Source: Bryobacterales bacterium (GTDB lineage: Bacteria > Acidobacteriota > Terriglobia > Bryobacterales > Bryobacteraceae). From it: DNA of 64,000 nt. Shown one piece after another: positions 1 to 8,980 of this stretch. The stretch spans positions 1-64,000 of the forward strand of contig JADZCM010000027.1 in assembly GCA_020851555.1 (NCBI GenBank), in the 5' to 3' direction. Position 1 is the first letter of the stretch; each line of letters begins with the position of its first letter. The notes under the pieces were generated by a model that worked only from the letters and a program-made list of their open reading frames with translations, was not told where the DNA came from and did not search any database. Made by a program: the position numbers and the translations under genes.

Positions 1-212
1 GAACCGAACACAAATCAAGAGCCAACGCACAATGCGAATTTGCCTCCCACCATCGCCCCCGTCAAAACAGAAGGGATATCAGGGGTCCGGTGAGGCTAGA
101 AAAGTTGGTTGCGGAATCGCTGTCCGGCAGGAACGGCTGGATTGGATTAAGATGCTAGGTTGCAGCCGGCTGGCGAAGCGCGTGCCGGCGGGCGGGGTCA
201 TTTTGATCTAAA

Positions 213-1898
213 TTGTCACGAACGGAATTCCAGTCTCTTCGCGATTGCCCCGAGGTCGCCGTGCTGATCGTGGGCGGAGGGGTGAATGGGGTGGGCCTCC
301 TGCGCGAACTGGCCCTCCAGGGCGTGGATACCCTGCTCGTCGACAAATCCGACTTCTGCTCCGGGACCAGCGCCGCCGGCACACGCCTGATCCACGGCGG
401 GCTGCGGTACCTGGAGAACGCGGAGTTCCGGCTGGTCCACGAGGCGCTCCGGGAACGGGGCCTGCTTCTGCGCAACGCACCGCACTACGTGAAGCCCCTG
501 CCGGTGGTCATGCCCGTGTTCGACTGGACTTCCGGCTGGCTCCCCGCGCTCCGGGGGTTCGCGGGACTCCCCACGGAGCCGGCGGACAGAGGCGCGCTCC
601 TGATCAAGACCGGCCTGTTCCTGTACGACCTGCTCGCCGGACGGGAATCCGGCCTGCCGCGCCACCTGTTTCACTCCCGAAAGCAGTCTCTGGCGCGGCG
701 TCCCGCCTTGAATCCCGGGGTCGTATGCACCGCGACTTACCATGACGCCCGGATCACCTGCCCCGAGCGCCTCTGCCTGGAGCTGGTTCTGGACGCTGCG
801 CGCATCTCGCCGCAGGCCCGCGCGCTCAGTTACGTGAGCGTACAGGAAGCTTCAGGAAACTGTGTCACCTTGCGCGACGAGACGTCGGGGGAGTCACGCA
901 CCGTGCGGCCCCAGGTCGTGGTGAACGCCACGGGCCCGTGGATCGATCAAACCAACCAGGCGCTGGGAAGCAGGTCGGGCTACATAGGGGGCACCCGGGG
1001 CTCCCATCTGGTGCTTGACCACGCCGGACTGCGGGAGGCCGCCGGCGGGGACATGATCTACTTCGTCAACCGCGACGGCCGCATCTGCATGCTCTATGCC
1101 TTGAACGGCAAGGTCCTTGCGGGAACCACCGACATTCGCACCGACAACCCCGACGGAGTCTGCTCGGACGAAGAGGTTAGCTACATTCTGGACTCCATCC
1201 GGCAGGTGTTTCCGTCGATCCAGGTGGACCGTTCGCACGTGGTCTTCCGGTTCTCCGGCGTGCGCCCGCTCCCCAGCAGCACGCATTCGATCCCCGGACG
1301 GATCAGCCGGGACCATAGCTGTCCTCTCCTTCCTCCCTCGGGCGGACGGACTTTCCCGATCTACTCGCTGGTGGGAGGGAAATGGACCACCTTCCGCGCC
1401 TTCTCCGAGCAGGCGGCCGGCCAAGTCCTGGCGGAACTCGGATGCCGCCGCGTGCGGGGGTCGGCGGACCTGCCCATTGGCGGCGGCAGGGATTACCCGT
1501 TGACGGAGGGCGAGCGGCAGGCATGGATCGGCCGGCACAGACAACGGACCGGGATCGCGCCGGACCGGCTCGAGGAGTTGCTGGCGCGCTACGGCACACG
1601 CGCCGGAGAATATGCCGCCTTTATCGCGGAGGGGCAAGACGGTCCCTTGGCGCACCACCCCGGCTACTCCCGGCGGGAGATCGAGTTTCTGGTGCGCCAT
1701 GAGCGCGTGGTTCACCTGGACGACGTGGTTTTTCGCAGGACGCTCATCGGCCTGCTGGGCGAGGCGAGCCGCCCGTTGCTCGAGGAGTTGGCCGCTGTGG
1801 CCGGTCCCCCGCTGGGCTGGACGCCTCAGACCGCCGCGGCCGAGGTCGAGCGGTCCCTTGGTCTACTGAGAACCAGGCACGGGGCCACCGGCCTTTAG
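213..1898 (+). CDS. glpD: FAD-dependent glycerol-3-phosphate dehydrogenase
   Basis: Oxidises sn-glycerol 3-phosphate to dihydroxyacetone phosphate and passes electrons to quinone at the cytoplasmic membrane. The 561-residue product has the N-terminal FAD Rossmann motif IVGGGVNGVG (residues 19-28), the family block SGTSAAGTRLIHGGLRYL (50-67) and the usual C-terminal helical domain; its length is normal for GlpD. The start is TTG at 213: no in-frame ATG lies between it and the FAD motif, which must be intact. A TGC-TAGGTT sequence at 153-161 could be its -10 element. No glpK or glpF is adjacent; it stands alone, converging on the oxidoreductase genes downstream. Identification is secure, the exact start less so. 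Confidence 0.9.
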   Translation: MSRTEFQSLRDCPEVAVLIVGGGVNGVGLLRELALQGVDTLLVDKSDFCSGTSAAGTRLIHGGLRYLENAEFRLVHEALRERGLLLRNAPHYVKPLPVVMPVFDWTSGWLPALRGFAGLPTEPADRGALLIKTGLFLYDLLAGRESGLPRHLFHSRKQSLARRPALNPGVVCTATYHDARITCPERLCLELVLDAARISPQARALSYVSVQEASGNCVTLRDETSGESRTVRPQVVVNATGPWIDQTNQALGSRSGYIGGTRGSHLVLDHAGLREAAGGDMIYFVNRDGRICMLYALNGKVLAGTTDIRTDNPDGVCSDEEVSYILDSIRQVFPSIQVDRSHVVFRFSGVRPLPSSTHSIPGRISRDHSCPLLPPSGGRTFPIYSLVGGKWTTFRAFSEQAAGQVLAELGCRRVRGSADLPIGGGRDYPLTEGERQAWIGRHRQRTGIAPDRLEELLARYGTRAGEYAAFIAEGQDGPLAHHPGYSRREIEFLVRHERVVHLDDVVFRRTLIGLLGEASRPLLEELAAVAGPPLGWTPQTAAAEVERSLGLLRTRHGATGL

Positions 1899-1905
1899 GC
1901 GCGGA

Positions 1906-3327
1906 TCAGACCTTGATCAGGTCCCACGGCTTCCGCATGGTCCGCGCAAGCAGCTTGGATGCTTCCGCATCTCCGATGAAGTCCTGCCGGGCGCCGTCCC
2001 ACCGCAGTTTCCGGTTGGTCTTCCAGGCAACCATGCCCAGCAGGCAGGTAGCCGTGGCCTTGTGCCCGGTCTCGGCGTTTGGGAACGGGTCCTGCCGGCT
2101 GCGGAGGAACTTGATGAAGTTCTGCCCGTGCAGTTCCGTGGCGTCCGCGCCCTGCACCTGCTTCCGCTCACAGCGGAACTTCACCTCACCGCCCGCCGCC
2201 GCTCCCCGCCGCCCGCCGCGCGCGCCCGCGCCCGGCGCTCCCGACTTCCGCGCGGGCGCCTCCGGCAGATCCAACCGGCCGGACTCCACCTCCGGAAAGA
2301 TCTCGTAGCTGATGCGGTCGACGTACAAAGCGCCCTTCGTGCCGAAGAACGCCATCCCGTGCGGGCGGTTGTAAGGCCCGGTCATGGCGTAGTAGTTCAA
2401 ACCCGGGCTGCGGCCCGCGCCCCGGCCGTACATGTTCGTCCACACGGCGCTGTACTCCAGGATGAAGTTGGGGAACTCATAGGTCACATGCAGCACGTCC
2501 GGAATGTCGCCGCCGTTCTGCTTGCAGTACTTCCCGCCCGCCGCCGCCACCGTGAGCGGCCAGTCCATGTTCATGATCTGGTAAACGCTGTCGATGCGGT
2601 GGTTGCCGTAGTCGGTGATGTAGCCGTTGTTGTAGTCCAGAAACATACGGTACGTGCTGCCCAGGCGCTGGCGGTTGAACGGCACCATGGGGGCCGGGCC
2701 GACGTACATGTCCCAATCCACCTCGGCGGGAGCGGGTGAATCCGGCACGGGGGCGGCAAGGTTGGGAGCGATTTGTCCGCTGTTCCAGACTCTCACGTAG
2801 TAGATGTCGCCGACCTCGCCGCTTTGGGCGATCCTCGCGGCTTCCGCGATGTGCGGCGCCGACCGGTGCTGCGTGCCGACCATGACCAGCCGCTTATACT
2901 GGCGGGCCGCCGCGACGATGGCCTGGCCCTCCCGAATCGTGTAGGAGAAGGGCTTTTCTACGAAGACGTCCTTTCCTGCCTGGCAGGCCAGCACGGCAGG
3001 GATGGCGTGCCAGTGATCCGGCGTCGCGATATGCACGGCATCGACGTCCTTGCGCTCCAGCGCCTTGCGAAAGTCCCGGACGGTGTCCGCTTTCCCCGCG
3101 GCCAGTTCCCTGGACGCCTGCTGCGCGGGGGCGTCCCACACGTCGCACATCACCCGGTATTCCACGTTGCCCGCGCCAAGCACGCCTCTGGCGACGCCGC
3201 GGCCGCGGCCGCCGCAGCCGATGAGCGCCAGGCCGATGCGATCGTTGGCGCCAAGAACTCTCGAGGCGGAAAGAGCCGTCCAGGCGGTGACCCCGGCGGT
3301 TGTCCTGGTGAACTCACGTCTGCGCAT
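1906..3327 (-). CDS. Gfo/Idh/MocA family oxidoreductase with Tat-type signal
   Basis: A 473-residue NAD(P)-dependent oxidoreductase of the Gfo/Idh/MocA family, exported by the Tat route: the N-terminus MRRREFTRTTAG carries a twin-arginine motif before a hydrophobic stretch. The Rossmann motif IGCGGRGRG is at residues 36-44 and the family VEKP motif at about 123-126. ATG 3327 is preferred over an upstream TTG at 3345 because AGGAGA sits just before it. A Gly/Ala/Arg-rich stretch near residues 375-390 is missing from the neighbouring paralogue. Such secreted members abound in Acidobacteriota and Planctomycetota and probably act on sugars; the substrate cannot be read from sequence. It lies downstream of, and probably in one transcript with, the paralogue at 3362-4726. 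Confidence 0.85.
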   Translation of the reverse strand: MRRREFTRTTAGVTAWTALSASRVLGANDRIGLALIGCGGRGRGVARGVLGAGNVEYRVMCDVWDAPAQQASRELAAGKADTVRDFRKALERKDVDAVHIATPDHWHAIPAVLACQAGKDVFVEKPFSYTIREGQAIVAAARQYKRLVMVGTQHRSAPHIAEAARIAQSGEVGDIYYVRVWNSGQIAPNLAAPVPDSPAPAEVDWDMYVGPAPMVPFNRQRLGSTYRMFLDYNNGYITDYGNHRIDSVYQIMNMDWPLTVAAAGGKYCKQNGGDIPDVLHVTYEFPNFILEYSAVWTNMYGRGAGRSPGLNYYAMTGPYNRPHGMAFFGTKGALYVDRISYEIFPEVESGRLDLPEAPARKSGAPGAGARGGRRGAAAGGEVKFRCERKQVQGADATELHGQNFIKFLRSRQDPFPNAETGHKATATCLLGMVAWKTNRKLRWDGARQDFIGDAEASKLLARTMRKPWDLIKV

Positions 3328-3361
3328 TGAATCTCTCCTCGGCAAGCCGAAGCCCGCCCCA

Positions 3362-4726
3362 CTAAACCTTGATCAGGTTCCACGGCGTCCGCTGCTCCCG
3401 CGTCATCAGGCGCGTGGCTTCGGGGTCGCCGATAATCTCCTGCTTCTTTCCGTCGAACCGGAGCTTCCGGCCGGCCTGGATCGCGATGTTGCCCAGCAGG
3501 CACGTTCCCGTTGCCAGGTGCCCAAGTTCGATGTTCGCAAACGGCTGCTTGCGGGAACGGATGGCCTCGATCCAGTTCAGTGCGTGCAGATCGGTGCGGT
3601 CCGCGCCTTGAACCTGCTTGCGCTCGCTGCGGAACCTGACCTCCGGCTGCGCGCCGGCGCCGCGGGCCCCGCGGCCCGTGGAGGACGGATCCACCTCGGG
3701 GTAGACTTCGTACCCGATGCGGTCGGTGATCAGCGTGCCTTTCGTCCCGAAGAAGGCTTCCGCGTGCGGGCGGTTGAAGGGGCCGGTCATGCCGTAGTAG
3801 CTCATCCCGGGAGTCCGCCCGCCGCCCATGCCGTGGGAGTTGGTCCAGTCGGCGGTGTAGGTCATGACGAAGTTCGGGTACTCGTAGACGACGTTCATCA
3901 CGTCGTAGATGTCGCCGAAGTTCTCCTTGACGAACTTGCGCCCGGATCCCGAGATGGTCAAAGGCCAGGAGCAGTTCATCATCTGGTAGAAGCTGTCGAC
4001 GCGGTGGTTCCCGTAGTCGGTGATGTACCCGCTGGCGTAGTCGTACCACTGGCGGTAGTTCAGCCGGTGCAGGTTGAACGGCGCGTAAGGCGCCGGTCCC
4101 ACGTAGAAGTCCCAGTCGAGCCCGCCGGGCGGAGTGGAATCGGGCACCGGCGGCGTCGGCGGAGTGTTGTTGCCGCTGTTCCAGATGCGCACGTAGTAGA
4201 CATCGCCGATTTCGCCGCTCTGCACGATCTTCGCGGCTTCGGCGTAGTGCGGCGCGGAACGGTGCTGCGTGCCGGCCATCACGATCCGGTCCTTGTACCG
4301 GCGGCTCGCCGCCACAATGGCCTGGCCTTCCCGAAACGTCCGGGACACCGGCTTTTCGACATACACGTCCTTGCCGGCTTGCAGCGCCAGCACCACCTGG
4401 GCGGCGTGCCAGTGGTCGGGGGTGGCCACATGCACGGCGTCGATGTCCTTCTGTTCGAGCACCTTCCGGAAGTCGCGGGCGGATTGGCCCTTGCCTCCCG
4501 CCAGTTGCTGGCTGGCCTGGCCGGTGCGCTCCTCATAGACGTCGCAAAGCACCCGGTACTCGACGTTGGGCGCCTTGAGCACGAGAGACGCTACCAGCCG
4601 GCCGCGGCCGCCGCAGCCGATGAGCGCGATTCCGATGCGGTCGTTAGCTCCGATGATTCTGCTCGCGGACAGAGCAGTTAGAGCCGATGCTCCGGCCGCC
4701 CGACGCACCTGCGGAGTGGCACTCAT
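3362..4726 (-). CDS. Gfo/Idh/MocA family oxidoreductase, tandem paralogue
   Basis: A 454-residue Gfo/Idh/MocA oxidoreductase, clearly a duplicate of the downstream gene. Shared blocks run from NDRIGIALIGCGGRGR at the Rossmann motif through VEKP (about 123-126), TQHRSAPH, YITDYGNHR and a C-terminal PWNLIKV. The N-terminus has an RR pair and a hydrophobic segment (LTALSASRIIGA), so it is probably exported, although the Tat motif is poorer than in its neighbour. The start at ATG 4726 has a good AGGAGG site eight bases upstream. A TATACT -10 element lies at 4785-4790 on the same strand, which makes this the first gene of a two-gene unit. Substrate unknown. Confidence 0.85.
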   Translation of the reverse strand: MSATPQVRRAAGASALTALSASRIIGANDRIGIALIGCGGRGRLVASLVLKAPNVEYRVLCDVYEERTGQASQQLAGGKGQSARDFRKVLEQKDIDAVHVATPDHWHAAQVVLALQAGKDVYVEKPVSRTFREGQAIVAASRRYKDRIVMAGTQHRSAPHYAEAAKIVQSGEIGDVYYVRIWNSGNNTPPTPPVPDSTPPGGLDWDFYVGPAPYAPFNLHRLNYRQWYDYASGYITDYGNHRVDSFYQMMNCSWPLTISGSGRKFVKENFGDIYDVMNVVYEYPNFVMTYTADWTNSHGMGGGRTPGMSYYGMTGPFNRPHAEAFFGTKGTLITDRIGYEVYPEVDPSSTGRGARGAGAQPEVRFRSERKQVQGADRTDLHALNWIEAIRSRKQPFANIELGHLATGTCLLGNIAIQAGRKLRFDGKKQEIIGDPEATRLMTREQRTPWNLIKV

Positions 4727-4784
4727 GAAAGAAACCTCCTCGTAAGAACCGGCCCCGGCTTCATCTTGGGCGCCGATAGGCCCC

Positions 4785-4790
4785 AGTATA
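4785..4790 (-). promoter_or_regulatory. -10 element of the Gfo/Idh/MocA pair
   Basis: TATACT followed by GGGG on the minus strand, about 60 bases before the ATG at 4726. It matches the TATACTGGG form also seen before gltX and ppiD. No clear -35 box is visible. Confidence 0.5.
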
Positions 4791-4967
4791 CACCTCTGGT
4801 TGATGCCGCGACCACCGCAGGATACCCGCGCATTGATTCAGCCCCTCTGCCGAAACGGGCGATTTGCCCGCCCGCCCTGCAGCCGTCCGCATGGCAGCCC
4901 GGCGGGATTGCCGGGTCGCCCTGGCGGCCTCCGGGGGACCCGTGGAGATGGCGGGGGGCGCCAGGCG

Positions 4968-6995
4968 CTACCCGGCAAGCCCCAGCCGCTGCATCAGCGC
5001 CCCGGGGTCCGGGTCACGGCCCATGAACGCCCGGAACAAGTCGGCGGGGTCGGCGCTGTCTCCCTGGGAGAGGATGGTGTCGCGGAAGCGGCGGCCGGTC
5101 TCAGGATCGAAAACGCCGCGGGCCTTGAATTTCGAAAACGCATCCGCGTCCAGGACCTCCGCCCACTTGTACGAGTAGTAGCCGGCCGCATAGCCCACCG
5201 GGTCGGCGAACAGGTGCGTGAAGGCCGTGATCATCGAGTGCTCCGCCGGCAATTCCACCGGAAAGAACGCCTGCATGACTCGCCGGCTCTCCGCGACAAG
5301 GTCGGCGCCGGCCGCCGGCGGACCGCCGGAGTGGAGCCCGAAGTCCACGAAGCCGAAGCCGATTTGGCGCATCTGCGCGTTGGCGCTGCGGAAGGTGCGG
5401 GCGCGTTTCATCTTCCGGTAAAGCTCCTCCGGCAGCGGCTCGCGGGTCTGGTAATGCCGCGCGAACAGGTCCAGCGCCTCGCGTTCCCAACACCAGTTCT
5501 CCATGATCTGCGAGGGGAGCTCCACGAAATCCCAGGCCACGTTGGCGCCCGACAAGCCGCGGATCTCCACGCGGCTCAGACAGTGGTGCAGCAGGTGGCC
5601 GAATTCGTGAAAAACGGTCTCCACCTCGCGGTGGGTCAGCAGGGCCGGCTTCCCATCCACCGGCGGGGTCAGGTTGCCGCAGATGACGCCGACGTGAGGC
5701 TCCAGCCCCGTGGGCCGTTGGACGCCGGTGACGAGCGCGTCCATCCAGGCCCCGCCGCGCTTGTCCTCGCGGGGATGCCAGTCGGCGTAGAACGAGCCCA
5801 GCAGCGCGCCATCCTCATCGCGGACCGAATAGCAGCGGACCTGAGGGTGCCATACCGGCACTCCACAGTCCTCCGTGATGCGAACGCCGAACAGCCGCCG
5901 GGCGATTTCGAACATCCCCTCGACCACCAGGTCGAGCGGGAAGTAGGGCCGCAGCGCCTCCTCGTCGAAATCGTAGAGCGACTTGCGCAGCCTCTCGGCC
6001 CAGTACGCCACGTCCCACGGCTTCAGGGGAGCGCCGCGGAAGTCCTCCAGTTCCCTGTTTTCGCGCTGGAAGTGCGGTTCGGTGCGCGCCCTCAGTTCCT
6101 CCAGAAACGTCCGGGCTCTCTCGCCGGTCTTCGCCATCCGGTCGGCGGTGGCGAAATCGGCGAAATCGCGGTAGCCGACGAGGGTCGCCTTTTCGAGCCT
6201 GAGTTCCACGATGCGGCGAAGAATCTGGCGGTTGTCGAAGCTGCCCGAGGACGAACGGGTAGCGTGCGCCCGCCAGATCCGCTCACGGATGTCCGCATCG
6301 TCCAGGTAGGTCATCACGGCGGTGTAGCTGGGGGCCTGGAGAGTGAAACGCCAGCCGGACAAACCCTTCCCCGCGGCGCTCTGGCGGGCGGCGGCGACGG
6401 CCGAGGGCGGCAGTCCGGCCAGCTTGGACTCGTCCGCGACCACCAGTTCGAAGGCGTTGGTTGCGTCGAGCACATTTTCGCCGAAGCGGGTGGTCAGTTG
6501 GCCCAGTTCCACCTCGATCGCGGCCAGGCGGGCCTTCCCCGGAGGATCCAGTTCGGCGCCGTGCCGCCGGAAGCTGTCGACCGTCCGGGAGAGGTAGCGC
6601 TTGCGGACGCCCGGGAGCGCGGCGGCCTCCGGGCTGCCCGCGTACTCGCGTATGGCGGCCCAAAGTCCCGCGTCCAACGGCAGGCTCGAGTAGAACTCGG
6701 TGGCCGCCGGCTGCACGGCGTTGTAAGCGGCCCTTAGTTCCGGGGAGGTCTTCACGCCCTCCAGGTGCTTCACCAGCCCCAGGGCGTAGTCGAGCCGGTC
6801 CGTGAGCGCGTCGAGCGGCTCGAGCGTGTTGGCGAAGGTGCGGCCGGAGGTTGCCGCGGCAAGCCCGTCGCGGCGCCGCCGGGCTTCCACGAGCGCCTCC
6901 CGAACGGCGGGCTCCACGTGGGCCGCGCCGATGCGATCGAAGGGAATCCTGAACTCCATCCGAAGCAGGGGGTTATCCGCGCCGGCTGTGGACAT
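4968..6995 (-). CDS. M3 family zinc metallopeptidase (oligopeptidase)
   Basis: A 675-residue M3 peptidase related to thimet oligopeptidase and Dcp, which degrade short peptides in the cytoplasm or periplasm. The zinc motif HEFGH is at 463-467 and the third ligand Glu lies in DFVELPSQ (Glu492), as in Dcp. The long helical N-terminal region and the overall length are typical. There is no clear signal peptide, so a cytoplasmic site is likelier. The start ATG 6995 is only eight bases from a TATTCT -10 element, although GGAG close to the ATG could also serve as a ribosome site. It is divergent from citrate synthase. Confidence 0.9.
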   Translation of the reverse strand: MSTAGADNPLLRMEFRIPFDRIGAAHVEPAVREALVEARRRRDGLAAATSGRTFANTLEPLDALTDRLDYALGLVKHLEGVKTSPELRAAYNAVQPAATEFYSSLPLDAGLWAAIREYAGSPEAAALPGVRKRYLSRTVDSFRRHGAELDPPGKARLAAIEVELGQLTTRFGENVLDATNAFELVVADESKLAGLPPSAVAAARQSAAGKGLSGWRFTLQAPSYTAVMTYLDDADIRERIWRAHATRSSSGSFDNRQILRRIVELRLEKATLVGYRDFADFATADRMAKTGERARTFLEELRARTEPHFQRENRELEDFRGAPLKPWDVAYWAERLRKSLYDFDEEALRPYFPLDLVVEGMFEIARRLFGVRITEDCGVPVWHPQVRCYSVRDEDGALLGSFYADWHPREDKRGGAWMDALVTGVQRPTGLEPHVGVICGNLTPPVDGKPALLTHREVETVFHEFGHLLHHCLSRVEIRGLSGANVAWDFVELPSQIMENWCWEREALDLFARHYQTREPLPEELYRKMKRARTFRSANAQMRQIGFGFVDFGLHSGGPPAAGADLVAESRRVMQAFFPVELPAEHSMITAFTHLFADPVGYAAGYYSYKWAEVLDADAFSKFKARGVFDPETGRRFRDTILSQGDSADPADLFRAFMGRDPDPGALMQRLGLAG

Positions 6996-7003
6996 ATATC
7001 TCC

Positions 7004-7009
7004 AGAATA
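7004..7009 (-). promoter_or_regulatory. -10 element of the M3 peptidase gene
   Basis: GC-TATTCT-GG on the minus strand, with only eight bases between the box and the ATG at 6995. Transcription would start about two bases before the ATG, so the mRNA would be essentially leaderless. Confidence 0.45.
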
Positions 7010-7100
7010 GCGGTGAGGCGAGGCGCCCGCCCGCCGCTTGCTCCTGTCGTAAACTTGAGGGGGCGCCTTCCGAGAGGGGGCGCTCTCAGGAGAGAGGCAA

Positions 7101-8396
7101 ATGCCAGAAGAGACTCTGACTATTACTGACAATCGCACCAGCAAGACCTACACCGTGCCCTTGTTCAAGGGTTGCATCCGCACGATGGACCTGCGGCAGA
7201 TCAAGGTCAATGACGATGATTTCGGCGTGATGGGCTACGACCCGGCGTTCATGAACACCGCCTCGTGCCAGAGCGCCATCACCTTCATCGACGGCGACAA
7301 GGGGATCCTGCGCTATCGCGGTTATCCCATCGAGCAACTGGCCGAACAGTGCACCTATCTGGAAGTGGCCTATCTGATTCTGAACGGCGAGTTGCCGACC
7401 GAGAGCCAGCTCAAGGACTTCGTCAAGGAAGTGACGTACCACACCATGGTGCACGAGAACGTGAAGAAGTTCATGGACGGCTTCCATTACGACGCCCACC
7501 CCATGGGCATGCTGATGAGCACCATGGCCGCGCTGGCCACCTTCTATCCCGAGGCCCGCAAGATCGGGGACCCGGCGTCGCGGCGGCTTCAGATCCTGCG
7601 CCTGCTCGGCAAGATGCCTACCATCGCCGCCTATGCCTACCGGCACAGCCTGGGGCTACCCTACGTGGACCCGAACAACTCGCTGAGCTACACCGAGAAC
7701 TTCATGAGCATGCTGTGGAAGATGCCCGCCGAGCCGGTCTACAAGCCGAATCCGGTGCTGGCGCGGGCGCTGGACGTGCTGTTCATCCTCCACGCCGACC
7801 ACGAGCAGAATTGCAGCACCAACGCCATGCGGTCGGTGGGCAGTTCCCAGGCCGATCCGTTCGCCTCGACCGCCGCCGCCATCGGCGCGCTGTGGGGGCC
7901 GCTGCACGGCGGCGCCAACGAGCAGGTGCTGGTGATGCTCGACGAGATCGGCAAGATGGAGAACATCCCGGCCTTCATCGCGGATGTCAAGGCGGGCAAG
8001 GGCAAGCTGATGGGCTTCGGCCACCGGGTGTACAAGAACTACGACCCGCGGGCCAAGATCATCAAGCGGACCGCCGAAGAGGTGTTCCAGGTCACGGGGC
8101 GCAACCCCAAACTGGACATCGCCATGGAGCTGGAGAAGATCGCGCTGAGCGACGAGTACTTCATCAAGAGGAAGCTCTACCCCAACGTCGATTTCTACAG
8201 CGGCATCATCTACCAGGCCCTCGGATTCACGCCGGACATCTTCACGGTGCTGTTCGCCATTGGGCGCAACGTGGGCTGGCTGGCGCAGTGGCAGGAACTG
8301 CTCGGAGACAAGGAGCAGAAGATCGCGCGGCCTCGCCAGATCTACACGGGGTACGACCAGCGCGACGTCGTGCCCCTAAACAAGCGCGGGAAGTAG
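7101..8396 (+). CDS. gltA: Citrate synthase
   Basis: Condenses acetyl-CoA and oxaloacetate to citrate, the entry step of the TCA cycle. The 431-residue product carries the catalytic residues of type II citrate synthase: His269 in GPLHGGANE, His308 in GFGHRVYKNYDPRAK and Asp364 in NVDFYSG. A CAGGAGAG ribosome site precedes the ATG, and TAAACT at 7050-7055 is a possible -10 element. It converges on the 2-oxoacid:ferredoxin oxidoreductase operon with 11 bases between stop codons. Together with sucCD at 47.7-49.8 kb these cover several TCA-cycle steps. Confidence 0.96.
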   Translation: MPEETLTITDNRTSKTYTVPLFKGCIRTMDLRQIKVNDDDFGVMGYDPAFMNTASCQSAITFIDGDKGILRYRGYPIEQLAEQCTYLEVAYLILNGELPTESQLKDFVKEVTYHTMVHENVKKFMDGFHYDAHPMGMLMSTMAALATFYPEARKIGDPASRRLQILRLLGKMPTIAAYAYRHSLGLPYVDPNNSLSYTENFMSMLWKMPAEPVYKPNPVLARALDVLFILHADHEQNCSTNAMRSVGSSQADPFASTAAAIGALWGPLHGGANEQVLVMLDEIGKMENIPAFIADVKAGKGKLMGFGHRVYKNYDPRAKIIKRTAEEVFQVTGRNPKLDIAMELEKIALSDEYFIKRKLYPNVDFYSGIIYQALGFTPDIFTVLFAIGRNVGWLAQWQELLGDKEQKIARPRQIYTGYDQRDVVPLNKRGK

Positions 8397-8407
8397 CGGA
8401 CGCGCTT

Positions 8408-8980
8408 TCAGGAAACGGCCTTGCTCTCCCCGGCCGGGGAGAGCGAGGTCTTGCCATATTCAAAACCCTTGCGGAAGGCCTTCACGTTCAGCTCCCGGTA
8501 GGCCGCCGGCACGGAATCCTCGACCGCGGCCTGCAAGGCCGGCGCTTCGATCAAGCCCGTCACGGCGGCGAAGAATCCCACCATGACGACGTTGAGCACC
8601 ATGCGCCGGCCCAATTCCTCGGCCAGCCGCGTGGCGGGAACGCTGTACACCCGCACGCCTTCCGGGACCTTGTCCACGCGGACCAGATCCTGTTCCACCA
8701 GCAGCAGGCCTCCGGGCTTCAGTTCCGGCGAGAACTTCGTATACGCTTCCTGGGACATCGCTACCAAAATGTCCGGCCGGGTGACGTAGGGGTACAGGAT
8801 CGGCTCTCCCGACAGGAGCACCTGGGCGCTGCAAGCCCCTCCACGAGACTCCGGACCGAAACTCTGGGTCATGGTGGCGTGCCCGTTCTGGAAAATGGAG
8901 GCTGCCTTGCCGACGACCATGGCGGCCAGAATCACGCCCTGTCCGCCGAAACCCGCGACTTGAATCTCCGTTAACCGCAT
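8408..8980 (-). CDS. korC: 2-oxoacid:ferredoxin oxidoreductase gamma subunit
   Basis: Gamma subunit (190 residues) of a 2-oxoacid:acceptor oxidoreductase. The N-terminal glycine motif GFGGQGVILA (11-20) and the block FGPESRGGACSA are characteristic of the family. It is the last gene of the minus-strand operon ferredoxin-alpha-beta-gamma and overlaps beta by ten bases, which suggests translational coupling. The complex oxidatively decarboxylates a 2-oxoacid to the acyl-CoA with reduced ferredoxin; 2-oxoglutarate is the likeliest substrate given citrate synthase next door, but 2-oxoisovalerate or pyruvate cannot be excluded. Confidence 0.9.
   Translation of the reverse strand: MRLTEIQVAGFGGQGVILAAMVVGKAASIFQNGHATMTQSFGPESRGGACSAQVLLSGEPILYPYVTRPDILVAMSQEAYTKFSPELKPGGLLLVEQDLVRVDKVPEGVRVYSVPATRLAEELGRRMVLNVVMVGFFAAVTGLIEAPALQAAVEDSVPAAYRELNVKAFRKGFEYGKTSLSPAGESKAVS

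Noticed and set aside
3050..4681. 543-residue plus-strand open frame
   Set aside because: Antisense to the two Gfo/Idh/MocA genes; a GC-rich shadow frame without recognisable domains.
4800..6737. 645-residue plus-strand open frame
   Set aside because: Antisense to the M3 peptidase, whose zinc motif and full family length are clear.
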